From Burkholderia pseudomultivorans (lineage in GTDB: Bacteria; Pseudomonadota; Gammaproteobacteria; Burkholderiales; Burkholderiaceae), in NCBI RefSeq assembly GCF_902499075.1, contig NZ_CABVPP010000016.1, positions 49,314-113,313 on the forward strand: DNA of 64,000 nt, given 5' to 3'. Both the position numbers and the translations under genes were made by a program. Of the stretch, positions 1 to 8,030 are shown piece by piece. Below the pieces are notes generated by a model. It had not been told where the DNA came from. It saw only the letters and a list, made by a program, of their open reading frames with translations, and did no database searches. How positions within the stretch are numbered: the stretch's first letter is position 1; each line of letters begins with the position of its first letter.

Positions 1-1
1 C

Positions 2-727
2 GATTCGACCTTCGTGTGGCTCGGCCGCGCGCATGACGACGACGAGGCCGCCCGCAAGGGCCGCGCGCTCGTCGAACACGTGAACCGGTGGTGGCAGACG
101 CATCTGCGCGAGCGCTTCGGGCTGGAGAGCGCGCTCGAACTGCAATACGAGCGGCACTACCGCCGGTTCCTGATGCCGACCGTGCGCGGCGCGGAGGAAG
201 GCAGCAAGAAGCGCTATGCGGGCCTCGCGATGAAGACCGACGGTGGCGAGGACATCGTCTTCAAGGGACTCGAGACGGTGCGCACCGACTGGACGCCGCT
301 CGCGCAGCAGTTCCAGCGCGAGCTGTATCGTCGCGTGTTCAGGCGCGAGCCGTACCAGGACTTCATTCGCGACTACGTGCGGCGCACGCTGGCCGGCGAA
401 TTCGACGACCAGCTCGTCTATCGCAAGCGCGTGCGCCGGCCGCTGCGCGAATATCAGCGCAACGTGCCGCCGCACGTGCGCGCGGCGCGCATCGCCGACG
501 AATTCAATCAGGCCAGCGGCCGGCCGCTTCAATATCAGCGCGGCGGCTGGATCAGCTACGTGATGACGACGGCCGGCCCCGAGCCGCTCGAGACGATGCG
601 CTCGCCGATCGATTACGCGTTCTACGTGAGCCGTCAGCTGCAGCCGGTCGCGGACGCGATCCTGCCGTTCCTGCGCGACGATTTCGAACGGGTCGTGTCG
701 GGACAGGGGCAGCTGTTTCTCGAATGA
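2..727 (+). CDS. polB: DNA polymerase II, C-terminal part (family B); 5' end outside window
   Basis: Family B DNA polymerase II takes part in replication restart and translesion/SOS synthesis. Only the last 241 residues are in the window. They open inside polymerase motif C (the DS of the YGDTDS catalytic aspartate motif, followed by TFVWLG). The KKRYAGL motif follows at about visible residue 70, and then stretches that match E. coli PolB closely, such as FKGLETVRTDWTPLAQQF and EYQRNVPPHVRAAR. The reading frame is open from the first base, so the gene continues upstream; the GTG at position 14 is an internal valine. The stop lies just before a strong inverted repeat. Identification is very secure. 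Confidence 0.96.
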   Translation, partial: DSTFVWLGRAHDDDEAARKGRALVEHVNRWWQTHLRERFGLESALELQYERHYRRFLMPTVRGAEEGSKKRYAGLAMKTDGGEDIVFKGLETVRTDWTPLAQQFQRELYRRVFRREPYQDFIRDYVRRTLAGEFDDQLVYRKRVRRPLREYQRNVPPHVRAARIADEFNQASGRPLQYQRGGWISYVMTTAGPEPLETMRSPIDYAFYVSRQLQPVADAILPFLRDDFERVVSGQGQLFLE

Positions 728-728
728 A

Positions 729-768
729 CGCGCGGCAGGCCAGCTAGAATAGCGGCCTGCCGCGCGTT
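729..768 (+). terminator. Long perfect hairpin after polB
   Basis: A 13-bp perfect inverted repeat (CGCGCGGCAGGCC and its complement) encloses a further GCTA-GAA-TAGC stem, with a single unpaired A. The stem is about 17 bp and starts one base after the polB stop. Only two T residues follow, so termination could be weak or the hairpin could stabilise the 3' end. Structure is seen directly; the role is inferred. Confidence 0.55.
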
Positions 769-793
769 CCGCCGCGGCCGGAGGACACCCATC

Positions 794-1915
794 ATGACCG
801 CACGTCGCGGCACCGCGGTCGCCATCGCGCCCGGTTACGAAACCACCCGCCTGTCGAAAGCCCGGAAAACCTTCAACGCGCTCGTCGAGCAAATCGACAA
901 GCGGCGCGAACGCCTCGGTGCGTGGGAAGCCGCGATGCCGGCGTTCCAGAAGAAATTCGTCGACGGGCTGCTGCCGCTCGAACAGGCGTCGAGCGCGTTG
1001 CGGATCAGACTCGTCCATCTGCTCGACGACGCCTTTCTGAAGAAAGGACTCAGCAAGGCCGAGCAACGCATCCTGTCCGGCCTGATCGCCGACATGGCGC
1101 GCGACTTGCTCGACGTCAGCGACGACGCGCAGTTGAAAGTCGTCTACAACCGGCACGGCGCGTCCGATCTCGACAGCGATGCAGCGACGGATCGCCGGAC
1201 GACGAAAGCGAAGCCAAGGCCGGAGCCCGAACCGACACCCGGCGCCGAACCGGCCGACGATCTCGACACGCTGTCGCCCGACGAACTCGCCGCGCGCATA
1301 CAGGCCGAACTCGACGCCCAGTTCGAGCGGGACATGGCCAGCCACGCGGCACGCGAAGCGCAGCGCGCCAAGCGCAGGAAAGCGCCGCGGCAATCCGCCG
1401 CGCAGGCGAAACGCGAAGCCGAGCAGGCGGCATCGAGCCGGTCGATCCGCGAGATCTATCGCAAGCTGGCCAGCGCGCTGCATCCCGATCGCGAATCCGA
1501 TCCGCGCGAACAGCAACGCAAGACCGTGCTGATGCAGCGGGTCAACCACGCTTATGCGAAAGGCAATCTGCTGCAACTGCTGGAGCTACAGCTGGAGATC
1601 GAGCAGATCGACCAGCACGCGATCGACAGCTTCGGCGAAGAGCGGCTGGCGCGCTACAACGGCATCCTCGAGGAACAGCTGCGCGAACTGGATCAGGAAA
1701 TCGCGCACGTCGAAGCCGATTTCCGGCGCACTTACGGGATCGCGTCATCGGTCAAGCTCGCGCCCGATACGATCATGCGCATGCTCGCGCGCGACATGGC
1801 CAGCGTGCAGCGCGGCATTCACGAGTTGAACGTGGCGCTGCGCGAATTCGAGGATCTCGATCAGATCAAGGACTGGCTGAAAGATGTGAAGCGCGGGCCA
1901 CGCTTCGACGATTAG
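794..1915 (+). CDS. J-domain-like cytoplasmic protein
   Basis: A 373-residue soluble protein without signal peptide or membrane segments. Around residue 230 the segment REIYRKLASALHPDRES carries the HPD tripeptide typical of J domains, the part of DnaJ co-chaperones that stimulates Hsp70 ATPase. It is flanked by helices rich in charge, so this is probably an atypical internal J domain. Residues about 125-165 form a Pro/Glu-rich linker, and 170-215 and 265-320 look like coiled coil. It starts 66 bases after polB, with GGAGG ten bases before the ATG. There is no zinc-finger or G/F region, so it is not DnaJ itself. The partner is unknown. Confidence 0.75.
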   Translation: MTARRGTAVAIAPGYETTRLSKARKTFNALVEQIDKRRERLGAWEAAMPAFQKKFVDGLLPLEQASSALRIRLVHLLDDAFLKKGLSKAEQRILSGLIADMARDLLDVSDDAQLKVVYNRHGASDLDSDAATDRRTTKAKPRPEPEPTPGAEPADDLDTLSPDELAARIQAELDAQFERDMASHAAREAQRAKRRKAPRQSAAQAKREAEQAASSRSIREIYRKLASALHPDRESDPREQQRKTVLMQRVNHAYAKGNLLQLLELQLEIEQIDQHAIDSFGEERLARYNGILEEQLRELDQEIAHVEADFRRTYGIASSVKLAPDTIMRMLARDMASVQRGIHELNVALREFEDLDQIKDWLKDVKRGPRFDD

Positions 1916-1944
1916 GCGGGGCGAGCGCACACGCGCTCGCCGCC
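1915..1944 (+). terminator. GC-rich hairpin after J-domain-like gene
   Basis: A 9-bp stem GGCGAGCGC-ACAC-GCGCTCGCC begins right after the stop codon. No T-run follows, so this is a terminator-like structure rather than a classical intrinsic terminator. Confidence 0.35.
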
Positions 1945-2077
1945 CACGGGATCCGGCGTGTTGCAAAGCCGCCGCCATGCCGCTTCGACCGCGCACACGA
2001 TGCCGTTCCACAAACGCTTCCTCGACTACATGAGACAGAACCTCACCGAATCGATGTCGGTTCTGTAAGCACGCCCG

Positions 2078-2974
2078 TCACCCCATATCGCGCATCAGCT
2101 CCACGAGCCGCTCGCGCAGCCACCGATTGGCCTGGTCCTGATCGGCGCTGCGATGCCAGTAGCAGAAATATTCGAGGCCCGGCATCTCGAACGGCAGTTC
2201 GAGAATGCGCGCCGGATAGCGCTGCAGCAGCCGCAGCGGCGCGGTCAGCGCGAGATCGCCGCGCATCGCGATCAGCGGCGCGACCATGTAGTGCTGCACG
2301 CGCATCTGGATGTTCCGGCGCAGCCCGAGCCGCGTCAGTTCCGCATCGACGTGGCCGCTGCCCTTGCGGCGGCTCGACACGTGGATGTGCCCCATCGCGA
2401 GATAGTCGTCCATCGACAACCTATCGCCATTGAACGGATGACCGTCGCGGATCATGCACGCGTAGCGGTCGCGCACAAGCGGCGCCTGATGCAGGTGCGG
2501 GTCGCCGATCAGCGGCGCATCGATCGCGATGTCGACGGAGCCGTTCGCCAGCGCGGTCGCCACCTCGCGACGATCCAGCGTATAGCTGCGCACGTGCATG
2601 CCGGGCGCATGCCGCTGCAGCAGTTCGCCGAGCGCGGGCAGCAGCAGCGCTTCGGTCAGGTCGCTCATGCTCAGGCGGAACACGCGCGTCGACGACGCCG
2701 GATCGAACACGTCGCCTTCGTGCGCGCTCGAATCGAGCAGTTGCAGCGCCTCGCGCACGCGGCCGACGATGTTCTCCGCCATCGGCGTCGGCATCATCCC
2801 GGCCGGCGTGCTGACGAACAGCGGGTCGTTCAGCGACTTGCGCAGCCGCGCCAGCGCGTTGCTGACGGCTGGCTGCGTGAGGTTCAGCACTTCGGCCGCG
2901 CGCGTCAGGTTGCGCTTGTTGTAGATCGCGTCGAATACGACGAACAGGTTCAGGTCAATCTTCGATAGGCGCAT
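2078..2974 (-). CDS. LysR-family transcriptional regulator
   Basis: 298 residues, the usual LysR length. The N-terminal helix-turn-helix is clear (DLNLFVVFDAIYNKRNLTRA, then TQPAVSNALARLR), followed by a substrate-binding domain of the NodD/NahR/DntR type that often senses aromatic or organic acids. The start was chosen at the ATG preceded by AAGGAGG with good spacing; the same frame stays open far upstream but only antisense to the dehydrogenase gene. It sits 89 bases downstream of the acyl-CoA dehydrogenase gene on the same strand and probably regulates that operon. The ligand is unknown. Confidence 0.92.
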   Translation of the reverse strand: MRLSKIDLNLFVVFDAIYNKRNLTRAAEVLNLTQPAVSNALARLRKSLNDPLFVSTPAGMMPTPMAENIVGRVREALQLLDSSAHEGDVFDPASSTRVFRLSMSDLTEALLLPALGELLQRHAPGMHVRSYTLDRREVATALANGSVDIAIDAPLIGDPHLHQAPLVRDRYACMIRDGHPFNGDRLSMDDYLAMGHIHVSSRRKGSGHVDAELTRLGLRRNIQMRVQHYMVAPLIAMRGDLALTAPLRLLQRYPARILELPFEMPGLEYFCYWHRSADQDQANRWLRERLVELMRDMG

Positions 2975-3063
2975 CGCCGGGCCTCCTTGCCGGCATGTTA
3001 CGGCGTGCGCCGCCGGTTCGTCCATGTCGGTGCCGCGGGGCCCGGCGCGTGCGCGGCCCGCGC

Positions 3064-4308
3064 TCAGCCGCGCGGCGGCGGCGTCAGGTACGGCGCCGTC
3101 GCGCCGCGCTCGCCGCCCTTGATTTCCATCCGCGCGATCGACTGCAGGTGCACCTCGTCCGGACCGTCGGCGAAGCGCAGCGCGCGGCCCCAGGTCCAGT
3201 GATCGGCGAGCGGCGTGTCGGGGCTCAGCCCCATCGCGCCGAATAGCTGCATCGCGCGGTCGCACACGGTCGTATGCACGTTCGGCACCAGCGCCTTGAT
3301 CATCGAGATCTCCTTGCGCGCGGCCTTCGCGCCGACCTTGTCGATCATCCACGCGGCCTTCAGCACGAGCAGGCGCGCCTGGTCGATCTCGATGCGCGAG
3401 CGCGCGATCCATTCGCCGACCGTGCCGTGGCGGTTCAGCGGCTTGCCGAACGCCTCGCGCGATTGCGCGCGGTCGATCATCAGTTCGAGCGCAAGCTCGG
3501 CCGCGCCGATCGAGCGCATGCAGTGATGGATGCGGCCCGGCCCGAGGCGCGCCTGCGCGAGCGCGAAGCCGCTGCCTTCTTCGCCGAGCAGGTTGCTCGC
3601 CGGCACGCGCACGTTGTCGAACGTGATCTCGCAATGCCCTTCCGGTGCGACGTGATTGACGACCGTGATGTTGCGCACAACCGTCACGCCCGGCGTGTCG
3701 CGCGGCACGAGGATCATGCTCTGCTGCCGGTGCGATTCCGCATCGGGATCGGTCTTGCCCATCACGATGAAGATCCGGCAGTTCGGATGCGCGGCGTTCG
3801 TGATGAACCACTTGCGGCCGTTGATCACGTAGTCGCCGCCGTCGCGCGTGATCCGCGTCGTGATATTGGTCGCGTCCGACGACGCGACGTCGGGCTCGGT
3901 CATCGCGAACGCCGAACGGATCTCACCGCGCAACAGCGGCATCAGCCATTGCTCGCGCTGTGCGGGCGTCGCGAACATGTGCAGCAGCTCCATGTTGCCC
4001 GTGTCCGGCGCATTGCAGTTGAACACCTCCGAGGCCCAGCCGACGCGCCCCATGATCTCCGCGAGCGGCGCGTATTCGAGGTTGGTCAGGCGCGTGCCGG
4101 GCTCGTCGTCCTTCAGGTGCGGCAGGAACAGGTTCCACAGCCCTTCGGCCTGCGCGCGCGCCTTCAGCTCTTCCATGAACGACACCGGATACTGCCCGGC
4201 ATGCACTTCGTCGTTCCATTGACGAATGCGCGGCACGATGTGCGCATCCATGAACGCGCGCACGCGGCTGCGCAGTTCTTCCACTTTCGGGGTATAGCCA
4301 AAGTCCAT
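3064..4308 (-). CDS. Acyl-CoA dehydrogenase (ACAD10/11-like)
   Basis: A 414-residue FAD-dependent acyl-CoA dehydrogenase that removes hydrogens across C2-C3 of an acyl-CoA and passes electrons to ETF. Typical features are FAMTEPDVASSDATNI (flavin and substrate binding), GRKWFITNAAHPNCRI, the loop after GEEGSGFALAQARLGPGR, and the C-terminal ATPase-like QLFGAMGLSPDTPLADHW. The overall pattern resembles the dehydrogenase half of mammalian ACAD10/11 and bacterial LvaC. It is the last enzyme gene of a tight minus-strand run with two SDRs and an APH-type kinase. In LvaA/LvaC and ACAD10/11 systems this pairing processes 4-hydroxyacyl-CoA; the substrate here is inferred only. Confidence 0.93.
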   Translation of the reverse strand: MDFGYTPKVEELRSRVRAFMDAHIVPRIRQWNDEVHAGQYPVSFMEELKARAQAEGLWNLFLPHLKDDEPGTRLTNLEYAPLAEIMGRVGWASEVFNCNAPDTGNMELLHMFATPAQREQWLMPLLRGEIRSAFAMTEPDVASSDATNITTRITRDGGDYVINGRKWFITNAAHPNCRIFIVMGKTDPDAESHRQQSMILVPRDTPGVTVVRNITVVNHVAPEGHCEITFDNVRVPASNLLGEEGSGFALAQARLGPGRIHHCMRSIGAAELALELMIDRAQSREAFGKPLNRHGTVGEWIARSRIEIDQARLLVLKAAWMIDKVGAKAARKEISMIKALVPNVHTTVCDRAMQLFGAMGLSPDTPLADHWTWGRALRFADGPDEVHLQSIARMEIKGGERGATAPYLTPPPRG

Positions 4309-4332
4309 GATCGACTCCTCGATTCGGTTCCG

Positions 4333-5091
4333 TCAGTAAGCCGAGACGCCGCCGTCGACGGCGACGGCCTGCCCGGTCAGATAGGTGTTTTCCTTCGCGC
4401 ACAGCATCAGCATCGTCGCGACGACTTCGTCGGGCCGGCCGAGCCGCTTCATCGGCGAACCCTGCGCGAGAAAGTCCTGCCGGTCGCTCATGTCGCTGTC
4501 GGTGACCATCGGCGTCGTGCTGTAGAACGGACACACCGCGTTCACGCGAATGCCGTGACGCGCGTATTCGAGCGCCGCCGTCTTCGTCAGCCCGACCACC
4601 GCATGCTTCGCCGCCGCATACGCGGCCAGCTTCGGCGCGCCGCCGAGCCCCGCCATCGACGCGACGTTCAGGATCACGCCTTCGCGCTGCGCGAGCATGC
4701 AACGGATCTGATGCTTCATCCCGAAGAACACGCCCTTCGCGTTGACCGCGAAGCTGAGGTCGAGATCGGCTTCGTCGGTATCGATCAGCGCCTTCATCGG
4801 CGGCGCAATGCCCGCGTTGTTGATGCCGACGTCGAGGCGCCCGAAGCGCTGCGCGGCGGCCTGCACGAGCGCGGCGACGTCCGCTTCGCTGCTCACGTCG
4901 CAGCGCTGCGCGATCACGTCGGCACCCGCCGCGCGCAGCGGCGCGGCGACGCGCTCGAGCCCGTCCGCGTTCAGGTCGCCGAGCGCGAGCCGCGCGCCCA
5001 TCGCGGCCAGTTCGCTCGCGAGCAGCGCGCCGAAGCCGCTCGCGGCGCCGGTGATCATCACGGCCTGTCCGCTGTAGCTGTCGAGTTTCAT
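4333..5091 (-). CDS. SDR-family NAD(P)-dependent oxidoreductase
   Basis: 252 residues, classical short-chain dehydrogenase. The Rossmann motif TGAASGFG lies near residue 15, NNAG near residue 90, and the catalytic Ser with YxxxK (YAAAKHA) around 155-160. The C-terminus has the usual GQAVAVDGG. It probably oxidises or reduces a hydroxyacyl intermediate of the operon. Its stop lies 24 bases before the dehydrogenase start and its own start is 7 bases after the preceding SDR gene, so the genes are almost certainly co-transcribed. Confidence 0.92.
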   Translation of the reverse strand: MKLDSYSGQAVMITGAASGFGALLASELAAMGARLALGDLNADGLERVAAPLRAAGADVIAQRCDVSSEADVAALVQAAAQRFGRLDVGINNAGIAPPMKALIDTDEADLDLSFAVNAKGVFFGMKHQIRCMLAQREGVILNVASMAGLGGAPKLAAYAAAKHAVVGLTKTAALEYARHGIRVNAVCPFYSTTPMVTDSDMSDRQDFLAQGSPMKRLGRPDEVVATMLMLCAKENTYLTGQAVAVDGGVSAY

Positions 5092-5098
5092 CGCGCGC

Positions 5099-5863
5099 TC
5101 AGATCGTCAGGCCGCCGTCGACGACGATGCATTCGCCGTTCGTGTAGCTCGCCGCGTCGGACACGAGATACAGCACCGTGCCGGCCATCTCGCGCGGCTC
5201 CGCATGGCGGCGCAGCGGGATCTTCGCCATCCACGCCTCGTAGATGGCCTTGTCCGCGAACAGCGCGCCGGCGAACTTCGTCTTCGTGAGGCCCGGCAGC
5301 AGCGCGTTCACGCGGATGCCGAACGGCCCGCACTCCTTCGCGAACGCCTTCGTCATGTTGACGACCGCGGCCTTCGTGATCGAATAGATGCCCTGCCGGT
5401 CGCCCGGCTGCAGCGCATTGACCGACGCCGTGTTGACGATCGCGCCGCCGCCCTGCGCCTTCATCAGCTTGCCGGCCTCGACCGACATGAAGAAATAGCC
5501 GCGGATGTTCACGTCGACGGTCTTCTCGTACGCGGCGAGATCGGTATCGAGGATGTGGCCGAAATACGGATTCGCGGCCGCGTTGTTGACGAGGATGTCG
5601 AGACGCCCGTGCCTGCCGCGCACGGTTTCGAACGTCGCGGCGATATCCTCGAGCCGACCGACGTGGCAGGCCAGCGCCTCGGCGCGGCCGCCCGCCGCGA
5701 CGATCTCGTCGGCGACGGCCTGGCAGTCGTCGAGCTTGCGGCTCGACACGATCACATGCGCGCCCTGCTGCGCGAGCAGCTTCGCGATTTCCTCGCCGAT
5801 GCCGCGGCTTGCCCCCGTCACCAGCGCGATCTTGCCGGTCAGGTCGAACAGATTGCTTGCCAT
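5099..5863 (-). CDS. SDR-family oxidoreductase
   Basis: 254 residues. It shows the glycine-rich TGASRGIGEEIA, NNAAANPYFGHI and YSITKAAV (Tyr and Lys of the catalytic triad), and closes with GECIVVDGG. The NNAAANP and QPGDRQGIYSITK stretches are typical of SDRs found with ACAD-type beta-oxidation genes. The start chosen is the ATG of MASNLFDL, because GGAGGAG lies six bases before it; an ATG five codons upstream sits on top of that ribosome site and is less likely. Second gene of the SDR pair, in the same operon as the kinase and dehydrogenase. Confidence 0.92.
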   Translation of the reverse strand: MASNLFDLTGKIALVTGASRGIGEEIAKLLAQQGAHVIVSSRKLDDCQAVADEIVAAGGRAEALACHVGRLEDIAATFETVRGRHGRLDILVNNAAANPYFGHILDTDLAAYEKTVDVNIRGYFFMSVEAGKLMKAQGGGAIVNTASVNALQPGDRQGIYSITKAAVVNMTKAFAKECGPFGIRVNALLPGLTKTKFAGALFADKAIYEAWMAKIPLRRHAEPREMAGTVLYLVSDAASYTNGECIVVDGGLTI

Positions 5864-5900
5864 GCTTCGCTCCTCCATGAATGTTTTTTTCTGCCGGCGC

Positions 5901-6932
5901 TCAGCGATGCGCGTCGATCACGCGCACGGCCTCGTCGGCGAGCCGCCCGGCCATCGCGCCGACCCGCAGCGCCTGCGCGCTCGACGCATTGCCCTGCAGC
6001 GCGCGCGCCTTCACGCCCTGCACGATCGCCGCGAGCCGGAAGAAACTGAATGCGAGATAGAAGTGCCAGTCGCAGATCGGCGCGATGCCGCGCAGCGCGC
6101 AATAACGCTCGACGATCTGTGCCTCGTCCGGCACGCCGAGCGCGGCGCGGTCCTGGCCCGCGATTCCGCGCACCTGGCCGTCGGCCGGCAGGCGCAGGCA
6201 CATGCAGAAATACGCGAGATCGGCGAGCGGATTGCCGAGCGTCGACAGTTCCCAGTCGAGCACGGCCTGCACGCGGTAGCGGTCGCGCTCGAACATCAGG
6301 TTGTCGATCCGGTAGTCGCCATGCACCAGCGACGGCCGGCCCGCGTCGTCCGGACAGGCCTTCGGCAGCCAGTCGATCAGCGTTTCCATCGCGTCGATCC
6401 GTTCCGTCTCGGCCGCGCGATACTGCTTGGTCCACACGCCGATCTGCCGCTCGAAGTAGTTGCCGGGCCGGCCGTAGTCGGCGAGGCCGACCGCGTCGAC
6501 ATCGACGTCGTGCAGCGCGGCCATCGTCTGCAGCACCGCGTCGTAGCAGGCCGCGCGATCGGCCTTCGGCAGTTCCGGCAGCGCGGGATCCCAGAAGATC
6601 CGCCCGTCTTCGTAGCTCATCACGTAGAACAGGCTGCCGATCACGTCGCGGTCCTCGCACAGGTGATACGGCTGCGCGACCGGCACCGCAGTGCCCGACA
6701 GCGCGGTCAGCACGCGGAACTCGCGATCGACCGCGTGCGCGGACTTCAGCAGTTCGCCCGGCGGTTGCCGGCGCAGCACATAGCGGCCGCTGCGGGCGTG
6801 CAGCAGAAAGGTCGGGTTCGACTGGCCGCCGGCAAACTTCTCCGCGTCGAGCGGCCCTTCGAATCCCGGCACATGGTCTTCCAGATAGCGCGCAAGGCGG
6901 GCAACGTCGAGTTGCTGGGTGGTGTTCGTCAT
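5901..6932 (-). CDS. APH-type phosphotransferase (ACAD10/LvaA-like kinase)
   Basis: A 343-residue aminoglycoside-phosphotransferase-fold kinase. The catalytic loop LVHGDYRIDN is at about 202-211 and the metal-binding DWE at 226-228; an N-terminal nucleotide loop GGQSNPTFLL is near 35-44. This subfamily (PF01636, the kinase half of ACAD10/11 and LvaA of the levulinate pathway) phosphorylates 4-hydroxyacyl-CoA rather than antibiotics, so it should not be read as a resistance gene. It lies between the histidine phosphatase gene and the SDRs with short gaps. The exact hydroxyacyl substrate is inferred. Confidence 0.9.
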   Translation of the reverse strand: MTNTTQQLDVARLARYLEDHVPGFEGPLDAEKFAGGQSNPTFLLHARSGRYVLRRQPPGELLKSAHAVDREFRVLTALSGTAVPVAQPYHLCEDRDVIGSLFYVMSYEDGRIFWDPALPELPKADRAACYDAVLQTMAALHDVDVDAVGLADYGRPGNYFERQIGVWTKQYRAAETERIDAMETLIDWLPKACPDDAGRPSLVHGDYRIDNLMFERDRYRVQAVLDWELSTLGNPLADLAYFCMCLRLPADGQVRGIAGQDRAALGVPDEAQIVERYCALRGIAPICDWHFYLAFSFFRLAAIVQGVKARALQGNASSAQALRVGAMAGRLADEAVRVIDAHR

Positions 6933-6950
6933 CGTCGCGATCGTTCGTGG

Positions 6951-7625
6951 TCAGCCGTAGGTTCGAAACGCGTGTCGCTCCGGATCCTCCAGATGCGGGA
7001 TGCCGTTGAACGACGCGACGTGGAACGCTTCGGCGTTGAAGAAATACTGCGAAATGCTGCTGTTGCGAATCTGCAGGTTCAGCGCGATCGCACTCGACGG
7101 CGGCGCGGCCAGCACCTGCTGCAAGGTGACGGCGATCGGGCCGCCCGAACTCACCGCGAGCACGCGCTGGCCGCCGCCGTCGCGAATCGCGGCGCGCGCG
7201 TCGGCGACGCGCTGCTGGAACTGTGCCCAGGTCTCGGGCGCGGCAGGCCCGAGCTTGTCCTCCGACCACAGCTGCAGCAGTTGCCTGAGCGCGCGGAAAT
7301 AGTCCTTCATCGAGCCGGCCGCGAGCTGCGCGAGCGCCGGGTAGTCGCTGGCCGCCGCCGCAAACAGTCCGTGGAAATCGTATTCGTTCAGGCCCGGATG
7401 GCGGTCGCAGGCAATGTCTTTACGCCCCATCCCGCGCAGGATCGCCGCGAGCGTCTGCGTGTGCCGATTCAGCGTGCCGCAGATCACACGGTCGAACGCG
7501 AGGCCCTGCCGCGCGAAATACTCGCCGAGCCACACGGCCTGCTGCTCGCCGACGGCGGACAGCCGGTCGTAGTCGTCGGTGCCGAACGACGCCTGCCCGT
7601 GCCTTACCAGATAGAGTTCTGCCAT
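6951..7625 (-). CDS. Histidine phosphatase family protein
   Basis: 224 residues from the chosen start. The phosphohistidine motif LVRHGQAS is at residues 6-13, and a second conserved region AVSSGGPIAV replaces the usual second histidine neighbourhood with SGG, which is common in this branch. The family comprises phosphoglycerate-mutase-like phosphatases. It is the first gene of the ACAD operon, 18 bases ahead of the kinase gene, so a role in removing phosphate from a pathway intermediate is possible. The start could also lie twelve codons upstream; neither has a convincing ribosome site. Confidence 0.85.
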   Translation of the reverse strand: MAELYLVRHGQASFGTDDYDRLSAVGEQQAVWLGEYFARQGLAFDRVICGTLNRHTQTLAAILRGMGRKDIACDRHPGLNEYDFHGLFAAAASDYPALAQLAAGSMKDYFRALRQLLQLWSEDKLGPAAPETWAQFQQRVADARAAIRDGGGQRVLAVSSGGPIAVTLQQVLAAPPSSAIALNLQIRNSSISQYFFNAEAFHVASFNGIPHLEDPERHAFRTYG

Positions 7626-7821
7626 CGCATGCCAGCCAGATCGGAACAGAAGGCCCAGCATAGCGACCAGGATTGCATTTTTGAAATTTATTTTCTGAAT
7701 CTATCGATATTCAACACGTGAATTCCCCCGATTGGGCGGCCGATTCGCCGGCCGCCGGGCGTCGCGGCACAGGGATTGCGGTACCCGCATCGCATGTCGA
7801 CTTTATTCAAGGAGGAGTGCG

Positions 7822-7977
7822 ATGCTCGGAACAATACTTATCGTCATACTGATCCTGGTCCTCATCGGTGCCTTTCCTGCGTGGCCGCACAGTCGCAGCT
7901 GGGGCTACTGGCCGTCGGGGACCGTCGGGCTGATCGTCGTCATCGTCGTGATCCTGGTGCTGATGGGCCAGATCTGA
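7822..7977 (+). CDS. DUF3309 small membrane protein
   Basis: A 51-residue protein made of two hydrophobic segments (about 1-18 and 32-50) joined by the conserved AWPHSRSWGYWPSG loop, exactly the layout of the DUF3309 family. The ATG is preceded by AAGGAGGAG with ideal spacing. Function is not known; members are common in proteobacteria and often linked to stress. It is transcribed alone, divergent from the ACAD operon, with an A/T-rich 190-base upstream region. Confidence 0.85.
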   Translation: MLGTILIVILILVLIGAFPAWPHSRSWGYWPSGTVGLIVVIVVILVLMGQI

Positions 7978-8010
7978 CGTCCTCCGCCGCCGGCGGGCGG
8001 CGAGGACGTC
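7976..8010. terminator. Hairpin between convergent genes
   Basis: A near-perfect 15-bp stem (GACGTCCTC...GAGGACGTC with GCCGCC/GGCGGC inside) lies between the DUF3309 gene and the oppositely oriented quinone oxidoreductase gene. It could serve both strands; no T-run is present. Confidence 0.5.
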
Positions 8011-8030
8011 GCAGGCAAGGTGCCGACCGG

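Noticed and set aside
2975-3811. Upstream extension of the LysR frame to 577 codons
   Set aside because: The extension overlaps the acyl-CoA dehydrogenase gene in another frame and a strong ribosome site marks the internal LysR start.
5901-6932. Antibiotic resistance by aminoglycoside phosphotransferase
   Set aside because: Although the fold is APH, the operon context and ACAD10/LvaA-like sequence point to acyl-CoA metabolism.
5505-7721. 738-codon open frame on the plus strand
   Set aside because: It is antisense to well-supported SDR, kinase and phosphatase genes; His/Arg/Gln-rich composition is typical of a shadow frame in GC-rich DNA.
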